From assembly GCA_030706745.1 (NCBI GenBank), contig JAUZNX010000002.1, positions 186,001-250,000 of the forward strand: DNA of 64,000 nt. The letters run 5' to 3'. Under the pieces are notes generated by a model. That model was not told the DNA's origin. It saw nothing but the letters and a program-made list of their open reading frames with translations, and searched no databases. Both the position numbers and the translations under genes were made by a program. Positions 16,889 through 25,485 of this stretch are shown piece after piece. Source of the DNA: Bacteroidota bacterium. GTDB lineage: Bacteria; Bacteroidota; Ignavibacteria; Palsa-1295. Every line of letters begins with the position of its first letter. The stretch's first letter is position 1.

Positions 16889-18256
16889 ATGATATCTTCG
16901 AAGAAGCGTCTCTGGATGCTTGGTCATCCATTGATACTCGCTAGCGTGCTTGGCGCTGCCTTGCTTTCCCCATCGCAGTCCTATGGTATTCCCGCCTTTG
17001 CTCGGAAATATCAAATGGAATGTACCATGTGTCACGAGCCTGTTCCTCGATTAAACGAATTCGGCTACAAGTTTCGCGCGGCAGGTTTCCGATTGCCATC
17101 AGAGATCGGCAAAGGAGAAGCCTCGGACGATTACAGCAATTATATTGCCGCGCGAGTCGTGGTTTCGGGGACCTATCAAAGCACGGTCGGTAGTGATAAT
17201 AACACCGGCGTCAATACGACCGCCCTCAATAATATTAACTTCGGCCCCGCAGCGATCTATCCCTTGTGCGGTGCCTTCGGTGGACACATTTCGGCATTCT
17301 CCGAATTCGAATTCACGCCAGGTGAAGGTATCGACATTGATAATGCATTCTTGAGGTTTACCTTCGGTGACACGGCGAGTTTCTGGTCCTTCCGGGTGGG
17401 AATATTCCATCCGATCGAAGGCTACGGGGCATCGGATGCGGACGCAATGCTCGGCGCTTCGAGTCAACTGTTTCCAAATTCCCCCGCAACAACGCTTGTC
17501 GGCGGAAGTCCCACCTCATCCCTCTACTCGATCACGGCCGCGGAGACCGGAATCGAAGCTGGATGGAATGCTGATCGGCTTTCCGTGCGTGCCGGAATAT
17601 TCAATGGCGGTTATGCGGATGGCTCACCGTTGGAATTCCAGTCAGCCGTTGGTGGCAGCTTGAGCAAACCAATGGGTACACCGTCATACAATGCCAAGGA
17701 ATATCGTCTGTTTGCGAATTACATGCTTGACGAACATGGTGGCAGCATCGCGGCGTATGGGTTCACTGGAAGTATTGATCTGCCGAACCCGGCGACTTCG
17801 GTTGCGAGCGATCCGGCAGCCATGTTTCCCGACCGATATAATCGTTATGGTGTGTTCGCCACATCACCCACGTTCTCTGGGCTCAAGCTTCTGATGGGGC
17901 TGGGCTTGGGGACAGACCAAGAGTGGATTTCGGATCCGGCAATCCTTCCATTCAGTGGCAAGGTTGCGGATTCGACTTCATCGAGCATGGGCTATTTCGG
18001 AGAACTCGATTATCGGCTCGATAAGGATTGGTCCTTTGGTGGCCGATACGATTTCTTTGATCCCATGACCGGGACCAACTATCAGAACAATGAGGTCAAT
18101 GCCATTTCTGTATTTGCGAACTTTTGCGCGAACAATGGATTGGTCGTTGCAGCTGAGTTGATGCGTCAAACCACGCTAGAGGGAGTTGATTCCAAGAATG
18201 ACCCCCTCAAACAAAATGATTATAGCGCAACGATAAGAGCGTTCTTCATTTGGTAG
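16889..18256 (+). CDS. Cyc2-like fused monoheme cytochrome and outer-membrane porin (copy 1)
   Basis: 455 residues. A signal peptide (about 1-33) is followed directly by IPAFARKYQMECTMCHEPVP and LNEFGYKF, one c-type heme at C45-H49, then about 390 residues of alternating strands ending in AFFIW. This N-terminal signature (IPxFAR...CxxCH...P.LN.FG..F) followed by a barrel is the arrangement of Cyc2, the fused cytochrome-porin proposed to oxidise Fe(II) at the outer membrane. Known Cyc2 proteins are of similar length. Last gene of the ferredoxin-NrfD operon and followed by a strong terminator. A second homolog lies at 38283-39554. Substrate is not provable from sequence. Confidence 0.8.
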   Translation: MISSKKRLWMLGHPLILASVLGAALLSPSQSYGIPAFARKYQMECTMCHEPVPRLNEFGYKFRAAGFRLPSEIGKGEASDDYSNYIAARVVVSGTYQSTVGSDNNTGVNTTALNNINFGPAAIYPLCGAFGGHISAFSEFEFTPGEGIDIDNAFLRFTFGDTASFWSFRVGIFHPIEGYGASDADAMLGASSQLFPNSPATTLVGGSPTSSLYSITAAETGIEAGWNADRLSVRAGIFNGGYADGSPLEFQSAVGGSLSKPMGTPSYNAKEYRLFANYMLDEHGGSIAAYGFTGSIDLPNPATSVASDPAAMFPDRYNRYGVFATSPTFSGLKLLMGLGLGTDQEWISDPAILPFSGKVADSTSSSMGYFGELDYRLDKDWSFGGRYDFFDPMTGTNYQNNEVNAISVFANFCANNGLVVAAELMRQTTLEGVDSKNDPLKQNDYSATIRAFFIW

Positions 18257-18287
18257 AAGATTAGCAAGTCCCCAGCTGAATGCTTGG

Positions 18288-18329
18288 AAGGCCCGAATGC
18301 AATCGATGCATTCGGGCCTTTCATTTTGT
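18288..18329 (+). terminator. Intrinsic terminator after the Cyc2-like gene
   Basis: 14-bp perfect arms AAGGCCCGAATGCA (18288-18301) and complement (18307-18320), loop ATCGA, followed by TCATTTTGT. It closes the ferredoxin-NrfD-Cyc2 operon. Confidence 0.85.
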
Positions 18330-18427
18330 ATTACGCTCTACTTTTTGATTTTGCGCCGTGCAAGTTGGCGGCCGGATCAGTAACTCCGGATTCATGTGCT
18401 TACCGGCAGCGGTCCGTTCTCCGGAGA

Positions 18428-18889
18428 TTAATCGGGGAGAGATCTTAACCAGACTCTGGAAGCGCCGGCCGCGATGGCCTGTTCTTCAACTTCCACTTCT
18501 GGCGGACATGCCGCGAGAACAATCTGGCTGAGCGGCTGAGCGTTGTGAAGCCGCTCGATCACGTGCATGGCATCTTCACCGCGCAGGGAATAATCAATGA
18601 TGATCATTTGTGGAGCCTCTTCCCATGCAATTGCCAGCGCATCTCGAAGCGTCGATGACGAGAATACTTCATATCCGCGTTCGACAAAGTGCCTGGCAAG
18701 TAAGGCCCGCAACTCATCAAAATCTTCAAGGATTAGGAGAACGTGCCTTGGCTCAGTGGCTGCCTGTGCGATTGCCGAGGACCGGCGCATCCGTTGACTA
18801 GTCCAGTCCATGATTGCCATGTTTGCCAGACTGGAGGGTTGCAGGTCAGGCCCCAAAGGAGATGCTTCAGATTCCGAGTGTTGGCGCAT
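18428..18889 (-). CDS. Receiver-only response regulator (paralog 2, degenerate Lys)
   Basis: 153 residues with a single receiver domain (about 48-150): acidic pocket LEDFDE, phospho-acceptor Asp in IIIDYSLRG. The conserved Lys near the C-terminus is missing (WLRSLPD where paralog 1 has LSKAYG), the Thr/Ser switch is replaced by Ala, and the domain ends about 20 residues early, so normal phosphorylation switching is doubtful. It is strongly similar to the regulator at 12080-12616. No output domain or adjacent kinase; the only kinase in the window is at 60471. Confidence 0.8.
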   Translation of the reverse strand: MRQHSESEASPLGPDLQPSSLANMAIMDWTSQRMRRSSAIAQAATEPRHVLLILEDFDELRALLARHFVERGYEVFSSSTLRDALAIAWEEAPQMIIIDYSLRGEDAMHVIERLHNAQPLSQIVLAACPPEVEVEEQAIAAGASRVWLRSLPD

Positions 18890-19033
18890 AACCTGTTTCC
18901 CCGTATGAGAGTGAGTGAAGTAGAATCAACGTACCTGCAATATAGGAGCGTTGTAACCGAACAGTCCTGCTCTTCTCGCAAGATCTTGTATCGGACCAGA
19001 GCATAATCGAAGTGATCTTACGATCCAGAGTCG

Positions 19034-19099
19034 GAAGGGACGCCATGACCGGCGTCCCTTCGACTACTGGAAGGAGGGACGATTGCTCGTCATCCCTCC
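19034..19099 (-). terminator. Double hairpin after MtrB-like gene 1
   Basis: Two hairpins lie downstream of the minus-strand MtrB-like gene: an imperfect one at 19073-19099 and a perfect GAAGGGACGCC stem at 19034-19044/19051-19061. The second stem is identical to that after MtrB-like gene 2 (23073-23100), so it was duplicated with the module. Confidence 0.75.
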
Positions 19100-19106
19100 A
19101 TGTTCG

Positions 19107-21452
19107 TTAGAACTTAAGTGCGAAACCTCCCCGGATCAAGTTGCCCGCGAAGTTATTGACCGCCCAGAAGTTTGCTTCGTGATCTTCCTTGTATGCGACA
19201 TGTTGGAAGTCCACGTTCACCCCGATATTGGGAGTGACATCGTAGGCTGCCGCAACATGGATATTCTGCATGGAGTATGGACCTCCGAAGTGAGTGGAAT
19301 CACCAACAATGCCGGGTGCCACTGCGACGAAGGTTGACGGCTCACCGGTCGATCGGGTCAGTGCAAGACCACCTTCAAGATGGAGGGCTGCGACTGGCTC
19401 CCATGTCAGCGAGCAATCAAGATACCGGTCAATGGTGTTCTGTGACACGAGCACCGTCATCGAGTCGATATAACCGGGGTAATTGGTCGGCACAATGTTG
19501 CCACGCGTCCAGGTTGTTGGGATTGAGTACTTGTTTTCCTTGTACTGTCCGCTGACCTGGAAGCCCAGCTTGATCTCCTTGAAGAAGTATCCGAACGATG
19601 CGGTGATCGACGAATTGTCGTTCGTGTAATCGAGTTCGGGAAGATTCACCGCGTGCGCGGCGGATGTCCATGGAATGCTAACCGCATTGAATGTAGACGT
19701 GCCATTGACGCCCGCATACCGCACGGCGAGATTCATTCTTTCGATGGGCTGGTAGCTAATACCGCCGCTGATGTTCAGAATCTTCTCCGGAGCGGTGCGG
19801 ATTGGCATGTCAGTCGAGTTGCCGACGGAATCCTTTATACTCCGAGTTGTCTGGCTCAGCCGTGCATCGAGCCGAAGTTGGCTCATTGGGCGGAGATTGA
19901 TGGCCACGTATGGAGTGATCGCCGAGATCTCTCGAGAGAGGACCTGGTCACGCGCGTCCTCCACCGTAATATCCGGTTTACGGTCCATGTATTTAACGCC
20001 GGCCTTAATTCCGAGCGATCCGAAGCCTTCGATCATGGGAGTGTAGCTTAGGAACCCATCGATCGTCTGCTGTGGGATCTTATAGGTATTCGAAAGCTCA
20101 CCAGTACCTGTCGCCGTGATTGGCTTGAGTACCTTGGTCCCGGTATCGGCTGTGATCGTCACGTCATGGCTGGCATGAACATCCTCGTTGATGTTGGACA
20201 TGCTGAAGGTCGCCGTAGCTGAAAGCGCCTCCATGAGTTTGCCAGATAAAGCCACGTTTGCGGTCAGGCTATTCCAGTCCATCTTATCTGCGAGCCCGCT
20301 GAAGGTCGCGCTGTACGCCGCTTTCACTTTGTCGAAGTTGGTCGGCGCGCCGGTTAGCGTGTCGTACGTGATGGTGGCGCCTGTTCTGGCGATACCATTC
20401 ATATCGTAAGTCACCGTTGGCTTTGAGGTCGAGCTTTCATAGCGGAGGTCCGCAGTGACGGTCATCTCGTCAACTGGCTTTGTCACACCCTGAAAGTATA
20501 CGAACGGTCCACTGGACTCGCGGTGGTCAGTATAATTCAGGCCCAGCAGCGGCTCGAATGGAGTCTGCCGATAAGCGTAGTTCTTACCAACGACGGGCGA
20601 GCTGTAGCCGCGAATGCCAGAAAATGCGTTCGCGATATTCCCACCATAGGTCAGGGCCGTGTCGCTGACGATCGTCGGCGAGAATTCCTGTGTAAAGGAG
20701 CGGAGACCGCCGCCAAGGGCAATCGAACTCGCTGCTGGTAGCTTGTATGTCAGGCCAGCGGAGAACTCGGTCGTCTTGTCGTTCTTCGGCACATTGATCC
20801 AGTAGAAATCGCCGCGGTAGATTCCGCCGACATAACTTCCGATCAATGTCTCACCGTCTTCGATGAAGGGTGACATCGTTGTCGTCATGTCTCCACTTCT
20901 GGAAATGGAGTTGAGCTTCAGGTTGACTTTCAAGTCTTCGGTTGCATTGATATCGAGCGAGGCATCAAGAAGATCCCTCGTCATATCATACTTATGAAGA
21001 CCCGTGAAAATGGAATCGTCACGATTCAGGAAGTACTTCGCTTGTCGAAAGTCAACCTTCAAGTCGTAGGAGTTGAAAGCCCGCATGCGGAGCGATCCCG
21101 TCGTGAACGGATCGTTGATGCCGGATGCGGTGACGAACATTTCGTCAAAGAATCCATCGGCGCCTTTGCGTTCGCCATAGAGATCGAATGAATTGAGGTT
21201 GATCCCCGAACGCTGGTTATACATTTCGTAGAACCGGTTGGTGGCCCAATCGCTCTTGTTGCCGTCGAAGTCGGTGACGTCGGTATTGCGATAACCGGCA
21301 GTCAATCCGAGGTTGAATACGTATGGCCCGGACTCGAAGCTCGGTGTGGTCTGGCCTTCCTGGGCATTCACCGGGAAGGTGACAGCCAGTGCAAAGAGCA
21401 GGGTGAGCGCGAGCGTGGCGATCATGGAATTGTGTTTTGTCATGTATTTCAT
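19107..21452 (-). CDS. MtrB/PioB-type outer-membrane beta-barrel (copy 1)
   Basis: 781 residues with a signal peptide (about 1-30, ending FPVNAQ) and a long mature region of alternating strands ending GGFALKF, a typical outer-membrane C-terminal Phe. Motifs FNLGLTAGYRNTD, NLYGERKGADGFFDE-like and YDVTPNIGVNVDFQHVAYKED mark the MtrB/PioB family, barrels that sheathe a decaheme cytochrome and form a transmembrane electron conduit. The start is supported by AGGAGG, which overlaps the stop of the decaheme gene 9 bp upstream. No CXXC motif in the N-terminus, unlike Shewanella MtrB. Partner of the cytochrome at 21462-22490. Confidence 0.88.
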   Translation of the reverse strand: MKYMTKHNSMIATLALTLLFALAVTFPVNAQEGQTTPSFESGPYVFNLGLTAGYRNTDVTDFDGNKSDWATNRFYEMYNQRSGINLNSFDLYGERKGADGFFDEMFVTASGINDPFTTGSLRMRAFNSYDLKVDFRQAKYFLNRDDSIFTGLHKYDMTRDLLDASLDINATEDLKVNLKLNSISRSGDMTTTMSPFIEDGETLIGSYVGGIYRGDFYWINVPKNDKTTEFSAGLTYKLPAASSIALGGGLRSFTQEFSPTIVSDTALTYGGNIANAFSGIRGYSSPVVGKNYAYRQTPFEPLLGLNYTDHRESSGPFVYFQGVTKPVDEMTVTADLRYESSTSKPTVTYDMNGIARTGATITYDTLTGAPTNFDKVKAAYSATFSGLADKMDWNSLTANVALSGKLMEALSATATFSMSNINEDVHASHDVTITADTGTKVLKPITATGTGELSNTYKIPQQTIDGFLSYTPMIEGFGSLGIKAGVKYMDRKPDITVEDARDQVLSREISAITPYVAINLRPMSQLRLDARLSQTTRSIKDSVGNSTDMPIRTAPEKILNISGGISYQPIERMNLAVRYAGVNGTSTFNAVSIPWTSAAHAVNLPELDYTNDNSSITASFGYFFKEIKLGFQVSGQYKENKYSIPTTWTRGNIVPTNYPGYIDSMTVLVSQNTIDRYLDCSLTWEPVAALHLEGGLALTRSTGEPSTFVAVAPGIVGDSTHFGGPYSMQNIHVAAAYDVTPNIGVNVDFQHVAYKEDHEANFWAVNNFAGNLIRGGFALKF

Positions 21453-21461
21453 ACTCGCCTC

Positions 21462-22490
21462 CTATTGAATAAAGTACTGATTGCGGTTCGAGCCGTGAAT
21501 CTCAGAGTGGCATCGAGTGCAGTCACCCGTGGTCTGCAAACTGAGTCCTGCGCGGCTATGCGGAGTCCCGGTCCCCAAGGTGGCCCCGTTCGCATTCATT
21601 TCGCGAGTGTGACAGCTCATGCATAGTTGCCGTGGGTCTCGGTTCTTCAGCATGTTGCGGGCGCCAGAGCCATGCTGTTCGTGGCAGGCGGTGCACCCAT
21701 CGACAGAAGAAGCATTATGCTCATAGATGAATGGGCCCTTTTTGTCCTGATGGCACGAAACACACAGTGCTTTGCCTTCCGCGCGAAGCTGATGTTCATT
21801 GGTCGAGCCATGCGGATTATGGCAACTCGTGCAGTTCATCACGCCCTCTTTCATACGATGATGTGTGACTTTCGCAAAGTCGGCTTCGGTCGCCTTATGA
21901 CAGGAGAAACAAAGCTCTGTTTGCGTGCCGCGGATCATCGCGCTCTTGCCTTCGCTGTTCATCAACGTCTTCTGTTCTTTGGACGGATGCACATCGTGGC
22001 AGGTCACGCAGGAGACACCGGCGCGAGCGTGTTCGCTAAGCCCAGCGTGTTCTTGTTCGCCTGTTTTCTCGTGACACTTGAGGCACGTCTCCGAAAGCTT
22101 CTGCGGAGTGAGCTTTGCGGTGCTGACGATCGTCCCTTCTGCACCCTTGGACTCCACATGCTTGGTGACATCGCCGTGGCACTGCTCGCATGCCATACCG
22201 TGCTGCCATGACTTGGAGTGCGTCGTTCGATTGAACGCTGCAACTTCATCATCATGACAATCGGCACACGCATCCGGACCGTACGTGGTGGTCGCAACGA
22301 TCGGGGTCGTTCGGGAATTACTCCGTCCGGCCGCAGTCGCGGTGCGGTTACACGCGCCCGAGCTGGCGCTCGTCGGTGCACTCGCAGTGATTGCTGCGGC
22401 TGGGGCGGGTCGTCTTGGAGCATTGTCAAATGCACCGAAGAGAAACACCACCCCCGTCGCTGTTATGAGGTAATAGAGTAGTTTCTTCAT
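21462..22490 (-). CDS. MtrA/DmsE-type periplasmic decaheme cytochrome c (copy 1)
   Basis: 342 residues. Signal/anchor MKKLLYYLITATGVVFLFGAF, a low-complexity linker to about residue 70, then ten CXXCH hemes: CADCH (C75), CEQCH, CLKCH, CVTCH, CFSCH, CTSCH, CVSCH, CTACH, CMSCH and CTRCH. The spacing and the C-terminal IHGSNRNQYFIQ fit DmsE/MtrA/PioA cytochromes that fill an MtrB-type barrel. A single Cys at about 47 in the linker is conserved in copy 2 and is not part of a heme motif; its role is unknown. No MtrC-like surface cytochrome follows, which favours an inward (PioAB/MtoAB-like) conduit. Confidence 0.93.
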   Translation of the reverse strand: MKKLLYYLITATGVVFLFGAFDNAPRRPAPAAAITASAPTSASSGACNRTATAAGRSNSRTTPIVATTTYGPDACADCHDDEVAAFNRTTHSKSWQHGMACEQCHGDVTKHVESKGAEGTIVSTAKLTPQKLSETCLKCHEKTGEQEHAGLSEHARAGVSCVTCHDVHPSKEQKTLMNSEGKSAMIRGTQTELCFSCHKATEADFAKVTHHRMKEGVMNCTSCHNPHGSTNEHQLRAEGKALCVSCHQDKKGPFIYEHNASSVDGCTACHEQHGSGARNMLKNRDPRQLCMSCHTREMNANGATLGTGTPHSRAGLSLQTTGDCTRCHSEIHGSNRNQYFIQ

Positions 22491-22731
22491 GAGGTTAGGC
22501 CTGAAATAAGTGAATACACTTGGACCGTAAACTTTTCAAACTATCGTTAAAGAACTTGTCGGGAGAACTCGAAGTATCATCGAATCATGGGCTGGAGTTC
22601 ATTGAGTAACTGAGCCATCACCAATTTTTACACGGCAAGCTTGTGCCATGAAGATCGCTTCATAAAATTGGGGCCTTTTGGTGGGCAGCCTGAAGTATTC
22701 AGGGACGACTAGCGTAAAATTCTTCTCGTTC

Positions 22732-22748
22732 AGTAAAAGAATCTTAGC
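22732..22748. promoter_or_regulatory. GTAA-N7-TTAG palindrome (6-5-6 class), candidate operator
   Basis: AGTAAAAGAATCTTAGC, about 242 bp upstream of the decaheme gene of module 1. Core nearly identical to the site at 8315-8331. Confidence 0.4.
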
Positions 22749-22893
22749 TAATCTATCTTATCTTGTGGACGTAGATTCGGAAGAATCATTAGAATGCTCG
22801 ATCTGAGCCGCGAATTATTTGATTTTATGGAAGCTATTTTGCCGTAAGGTTATCAAAATGTTCAACGACAAACTTTACGATGCCTCAAAGAAG

Positions 22894-22908
22894 CGTAATA
22901 ATATTACG
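22894..22908. promoter_or_regulatory. CGTAAT-AAT-ATTACG palindrome (6-3-6 class), candidate operator
   Basis: Perfect 6-bp arms with a 3-bp spacer, between module 2 and module 1 of the MtrAB-like genes. Confidence 0.4.
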
Positions 22909-23072
22909 TCAGCCATTCGATGACGGCGAGCTTGGGCTGCGTTCCAATGAGAGGGTATTCCCAATCTTCTACTGAGTTGATCTCCATCGAAGCGGCAGAG
23001 ATGCAGGCTTGATGATTTCCTGAACATTGATCGCAGTAGATTGGCGCATCCAATTGCGACATTCAAAAACAG

Positions 23073-23100
23073 GAAGGGACGCCATTGCTGGCGTCCCTTC
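23073..23100 (-). terminator. Hairpin after MtrB-like gene 2
   Basis: GAAGGGACGCC (23073-23083) and complement (23090-23100) around a 6-base loop. Same stem as the terminator at 19034-19061. Confidence 0.75.
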
Positions 23101-23144
23101 ATTGGATTATTGGTATCGAAGCTTAGTCCGAGGCCAACGAGTCG

Positions 23145-25472
23145 TTAAAACTTAAGAGAGAACCCACCTCGCAGGAGGCTGCCTTTGAAGTTGTTCAAGC
23201 CATAGTAGTCACCGACCTGATCTTCCTTATAATAGACCAGTTGGTAATCGGCCATAATGCCGACGTTTGGTGTGACATCATATGAGGCCTGCGCATGCGC
23301 CGTATAAGAGGAATACGGCCCCCCGTAGCGCGTCAGGTCCGGATATGCGCCCTTATTGTTCGGAGTTGCCTGGCCATTCCATGGCACCGCAACACCAGCA
23401 TACATAAGAACTCCGCCAGTCGAGGACATCAACGAATAGCCAGCCTCGACATGTAACGCTTCGATCGGATTGGCTCGGAGCGTTAAATCAAGATACCGGT
23501 CAATCGTATTCTGGGAGATCGGTGTGGTGCCCGAATCACCGTAAAACGCCTGATCGGCAAGGGTGGTCGCCCCGGACTTCCCACGGCCCCAGGTAATCGG
23601 AATTTCGTACACATTGTCGCGGTATTCGCCACTTACGAATAGCGAGACTGTTTTGCCAAAGGAATAGCCAACGGATCCCGAAATCGATTTTCGGTCGTTG
23701 GTATAAGGACGGTCTGTCAGATTAATCAACCGCTGAACTTCACCGCCGATTGGAATGGTCATGGCGGGGAAGGTTGAGCTTCCGTTGGTTGCGCTGTATC
23801 GGAGACTTGTGCTCATGTGCGTGATCGGTTGCGCCTGGATACCAACCGAATAGTCATCAATCGACTTGGCGACTACTCGAATGGGCATATTGACATCAGC
23901 TCCGGATGCGTCGGTAGCCTTGTTTGTTGTGTGTCCATATCGCCCGTCAATACGAACCTCTTTCACCGGCCGCAAATTGAAATTGAAATACGGCGTCATC
24001 GAGGTTGTTTTCTCCGACAGGAATGCACTCAGTTCCTCATCCGGAATTGCAGTAAAGGGCTGCATGCTCAGTGTGACATCAGGAGTGATGGAGCTGAAGC
24101 GAACGCCTGCTTTCATCGAGAGCATCTCAATGGGAGCATAGTTGACGAATCCTTCATAATCCTGCCGTGTGGTAGAATAGCTGGTCGTCGTGACACGCCC
24201 TGCAGTATCCGGCAACACAGTAGTGTTTAGAATCATGGAATAACCGTAGTTCGCAGTTCCATCTTCCTTTGTCTGTGTCGTCTGATACCGTCCTGTAATG
24301 GACAGGTCATCATTGATGTGGCCGGTCACATTCAAGGATCCAGTCAGCGTCGAGCGCGACAAGTCTATGCCCTGAGTGTTGATTCCGAAGAAGTACGAGG
24401 AGTCAACCGGAAGTCCCTTGACGAGTGCTCCTGCGGTGGCTGTCTGTGCTTCAACGATCGATGGATTCTCCGTCGTCTTCTCGTAGCGGACATTCGCCGT
24501 CACATCGATCTCATCGATCGGCCGCGAGACGCCTTCGAAGAAGAAATAGGGCGTCTTACTGTCGCGGTTCTCAGAGTACGAATATCCCGTCATTGGCTGG
24601 AAGTTCGAAGAGTTCAGCGATAGAAGCGTTGTTTGTCCCTGGATTCCGGAAAAGCCATTCACAAGCCCACCTGGCCGGTAGAATGTCAATGATGTATCAT
24701 TAACCCGAGAGCCATCGAGCGTCTGAGTGAATGACCGAATGCCGCCGCCGATCACCAGCGAAGTCATTGAAGGAAGTTTCAACGAAATCGATCCGAGGAA
24801 ATCATTGGTCTTATCATTCCGGGGAACGCTTACCCAATAAAGGTTGGATTCATTGATGTTCTTATACCCATCGTTGAATGGATTATGCGTGAATGTGGCA
24901 TCGCCATCGCGACCAGTCGAGTTGTACTGGACATTGACTTTGACATTCTCCGCTGCATCCACATCAAGTGAGGCATTGAAGAAATTACGCGTGAAGTCGA
25001 ATTTATGCAAGCCCGAGAAGATCGAGTCATTGCGATTTAGATAGTACTTCGCGGACGTATAATCAACCTTTAGATCGTAGGAATTGAACGCTCGCATCCG
25101 GAGAGACCCTTTGGTGAATGGGTCATTAATTCCACTGGCGGTCACATATAGTTCGTCGAAGAACCCTTCGGCGCCTTTGCGTTCGCCATAAAGATTGAAC
25201 GAGTTCAAGTTGATGCCCTTCTGCAGATTGTACGACTCATTATACCGAGCCTCCGCAAACGGGTTCGCGTTACCCTCAGCATCGGTCAGCGTGGCACTCC
25301 GATAGCCGGCTGTCAGACCGAAGTTGAAGACGTAATTGCCCGCATCGATTCCTTCCGATGGCGGTGTGATTACGGGTGGTTTTTGTGCGCGGACAGAACT
25401 GGCTGTTAATAAGAGAACAACCAGTGTGCATGCACTCCTCCAAAGGGGGTGTTGCTTGAAAAATGGTGTCAT
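23145..25472 (-). CDS. MtrB/PioB-type outer-membrane beta-barrel (copy 2)
   Basis: About 775 residues from ATG 25472 (MTPFFKQHPLW), chosen because AGGAGAA precedes it and a signal peptide follows (WRSACTLVVLLLTASSVRAQ); the frame is open 56 codons further upstream but over the decaheme gene. Mature region ends GGFSLKF. Strong similarity to copy 1 along its length, including LYGERKGAEGFFDELYVTA, RMRAFNSYDLKVDY and YDVTPNVGIMADYQLVYYKED. Its decaheme partner ends 13 bp upstream. With copy 1 it forms a tandem duplication of the conduit module. Confidence 0.88.
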   Translation of the reverse strand: MTPFFKQHPLWRSACTLVVLLLTASSVRAQKPPVITPPSEGIDAGNYVFNFGLTAGYRSATLTDAEGNANPFAEARYNESYNLQKGINLNSFNLYGERKGAEGFFDELYVTASGINDPFTKGSLRMRAFNSYDLKVDYTSAKYYLNRNDSIFSGLHKFDFTRNFFNASLDVDAAENVKVNVQYNSTGRDGDATFTHNPFNDGYKNINESNLYWVSVPRNDKTNDFLGSISLKLPSMTSLVIGGGIRSFTQTLDGSRVNDTSLTFYRPGGLVNGFSGIQGQTTLLSLNSSNFQPMTGYSYSENRDSKTPYFFFEGVSRPIDEIDVTANVRYEKTTENPSIVEAQTATAGALVKGLPVDSSYFFGINTQGIDLSRSTLTGSLNVTGHINDDLSITGRYQTTQTKEDGTANYGYSMILNTTVLPDTAGRVTTTSYSTTRQDYEGFVNYAPIEMLSMKAGVRFSSITPDVTLSMQPFTAIPDEELSAFLSEKTTSMTPYFNFNLRPVKEVRIDGRYGHTTNKATDASGADVNMPIRVVAKSIDDYSVGIQAQPITHMSTSLRYSATNGSSTFPAMTIPIGGEVQRLINLTDRPYTNDRKSISGSVGYSFGKTVSLFVSGEYRDNVYEIPITWGRGKSGATTLADQAFYGDSGTTPISQNTIDRYLDLTLRANPIEALHVEAGYSLMSSTGGVLMYAGVAVPWNGQATPNNKGAYPDLTRYGGPYSSYTAHAQASYDVTPNVGIMADYQLVYYKEDQVGDYYGLNNFKGSLLRGGFSLKF

Positions 25473-25485
25473 AGTGAGTGTTCTC

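Larger units (their letters stand above)
22491..23144. promoter_or_regulatory. 654-bp region between the two MtrAB modules
   Basis: Contains the terminator of module 2 (23073-23100) and the upstream control region of module 1, with no credible gene. Two palindromes occur: AGTAAAAGAATCTTAGC (22732-22748) and CGTAAT-AAT-ATTACG (22894-22908). TGGCAC-N4-TTGC near 22640-22655 (minus strand) resembles a sigma-54 promoter but has 9 instead of 10 bases between GG and GC. Confidence 0.5.
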
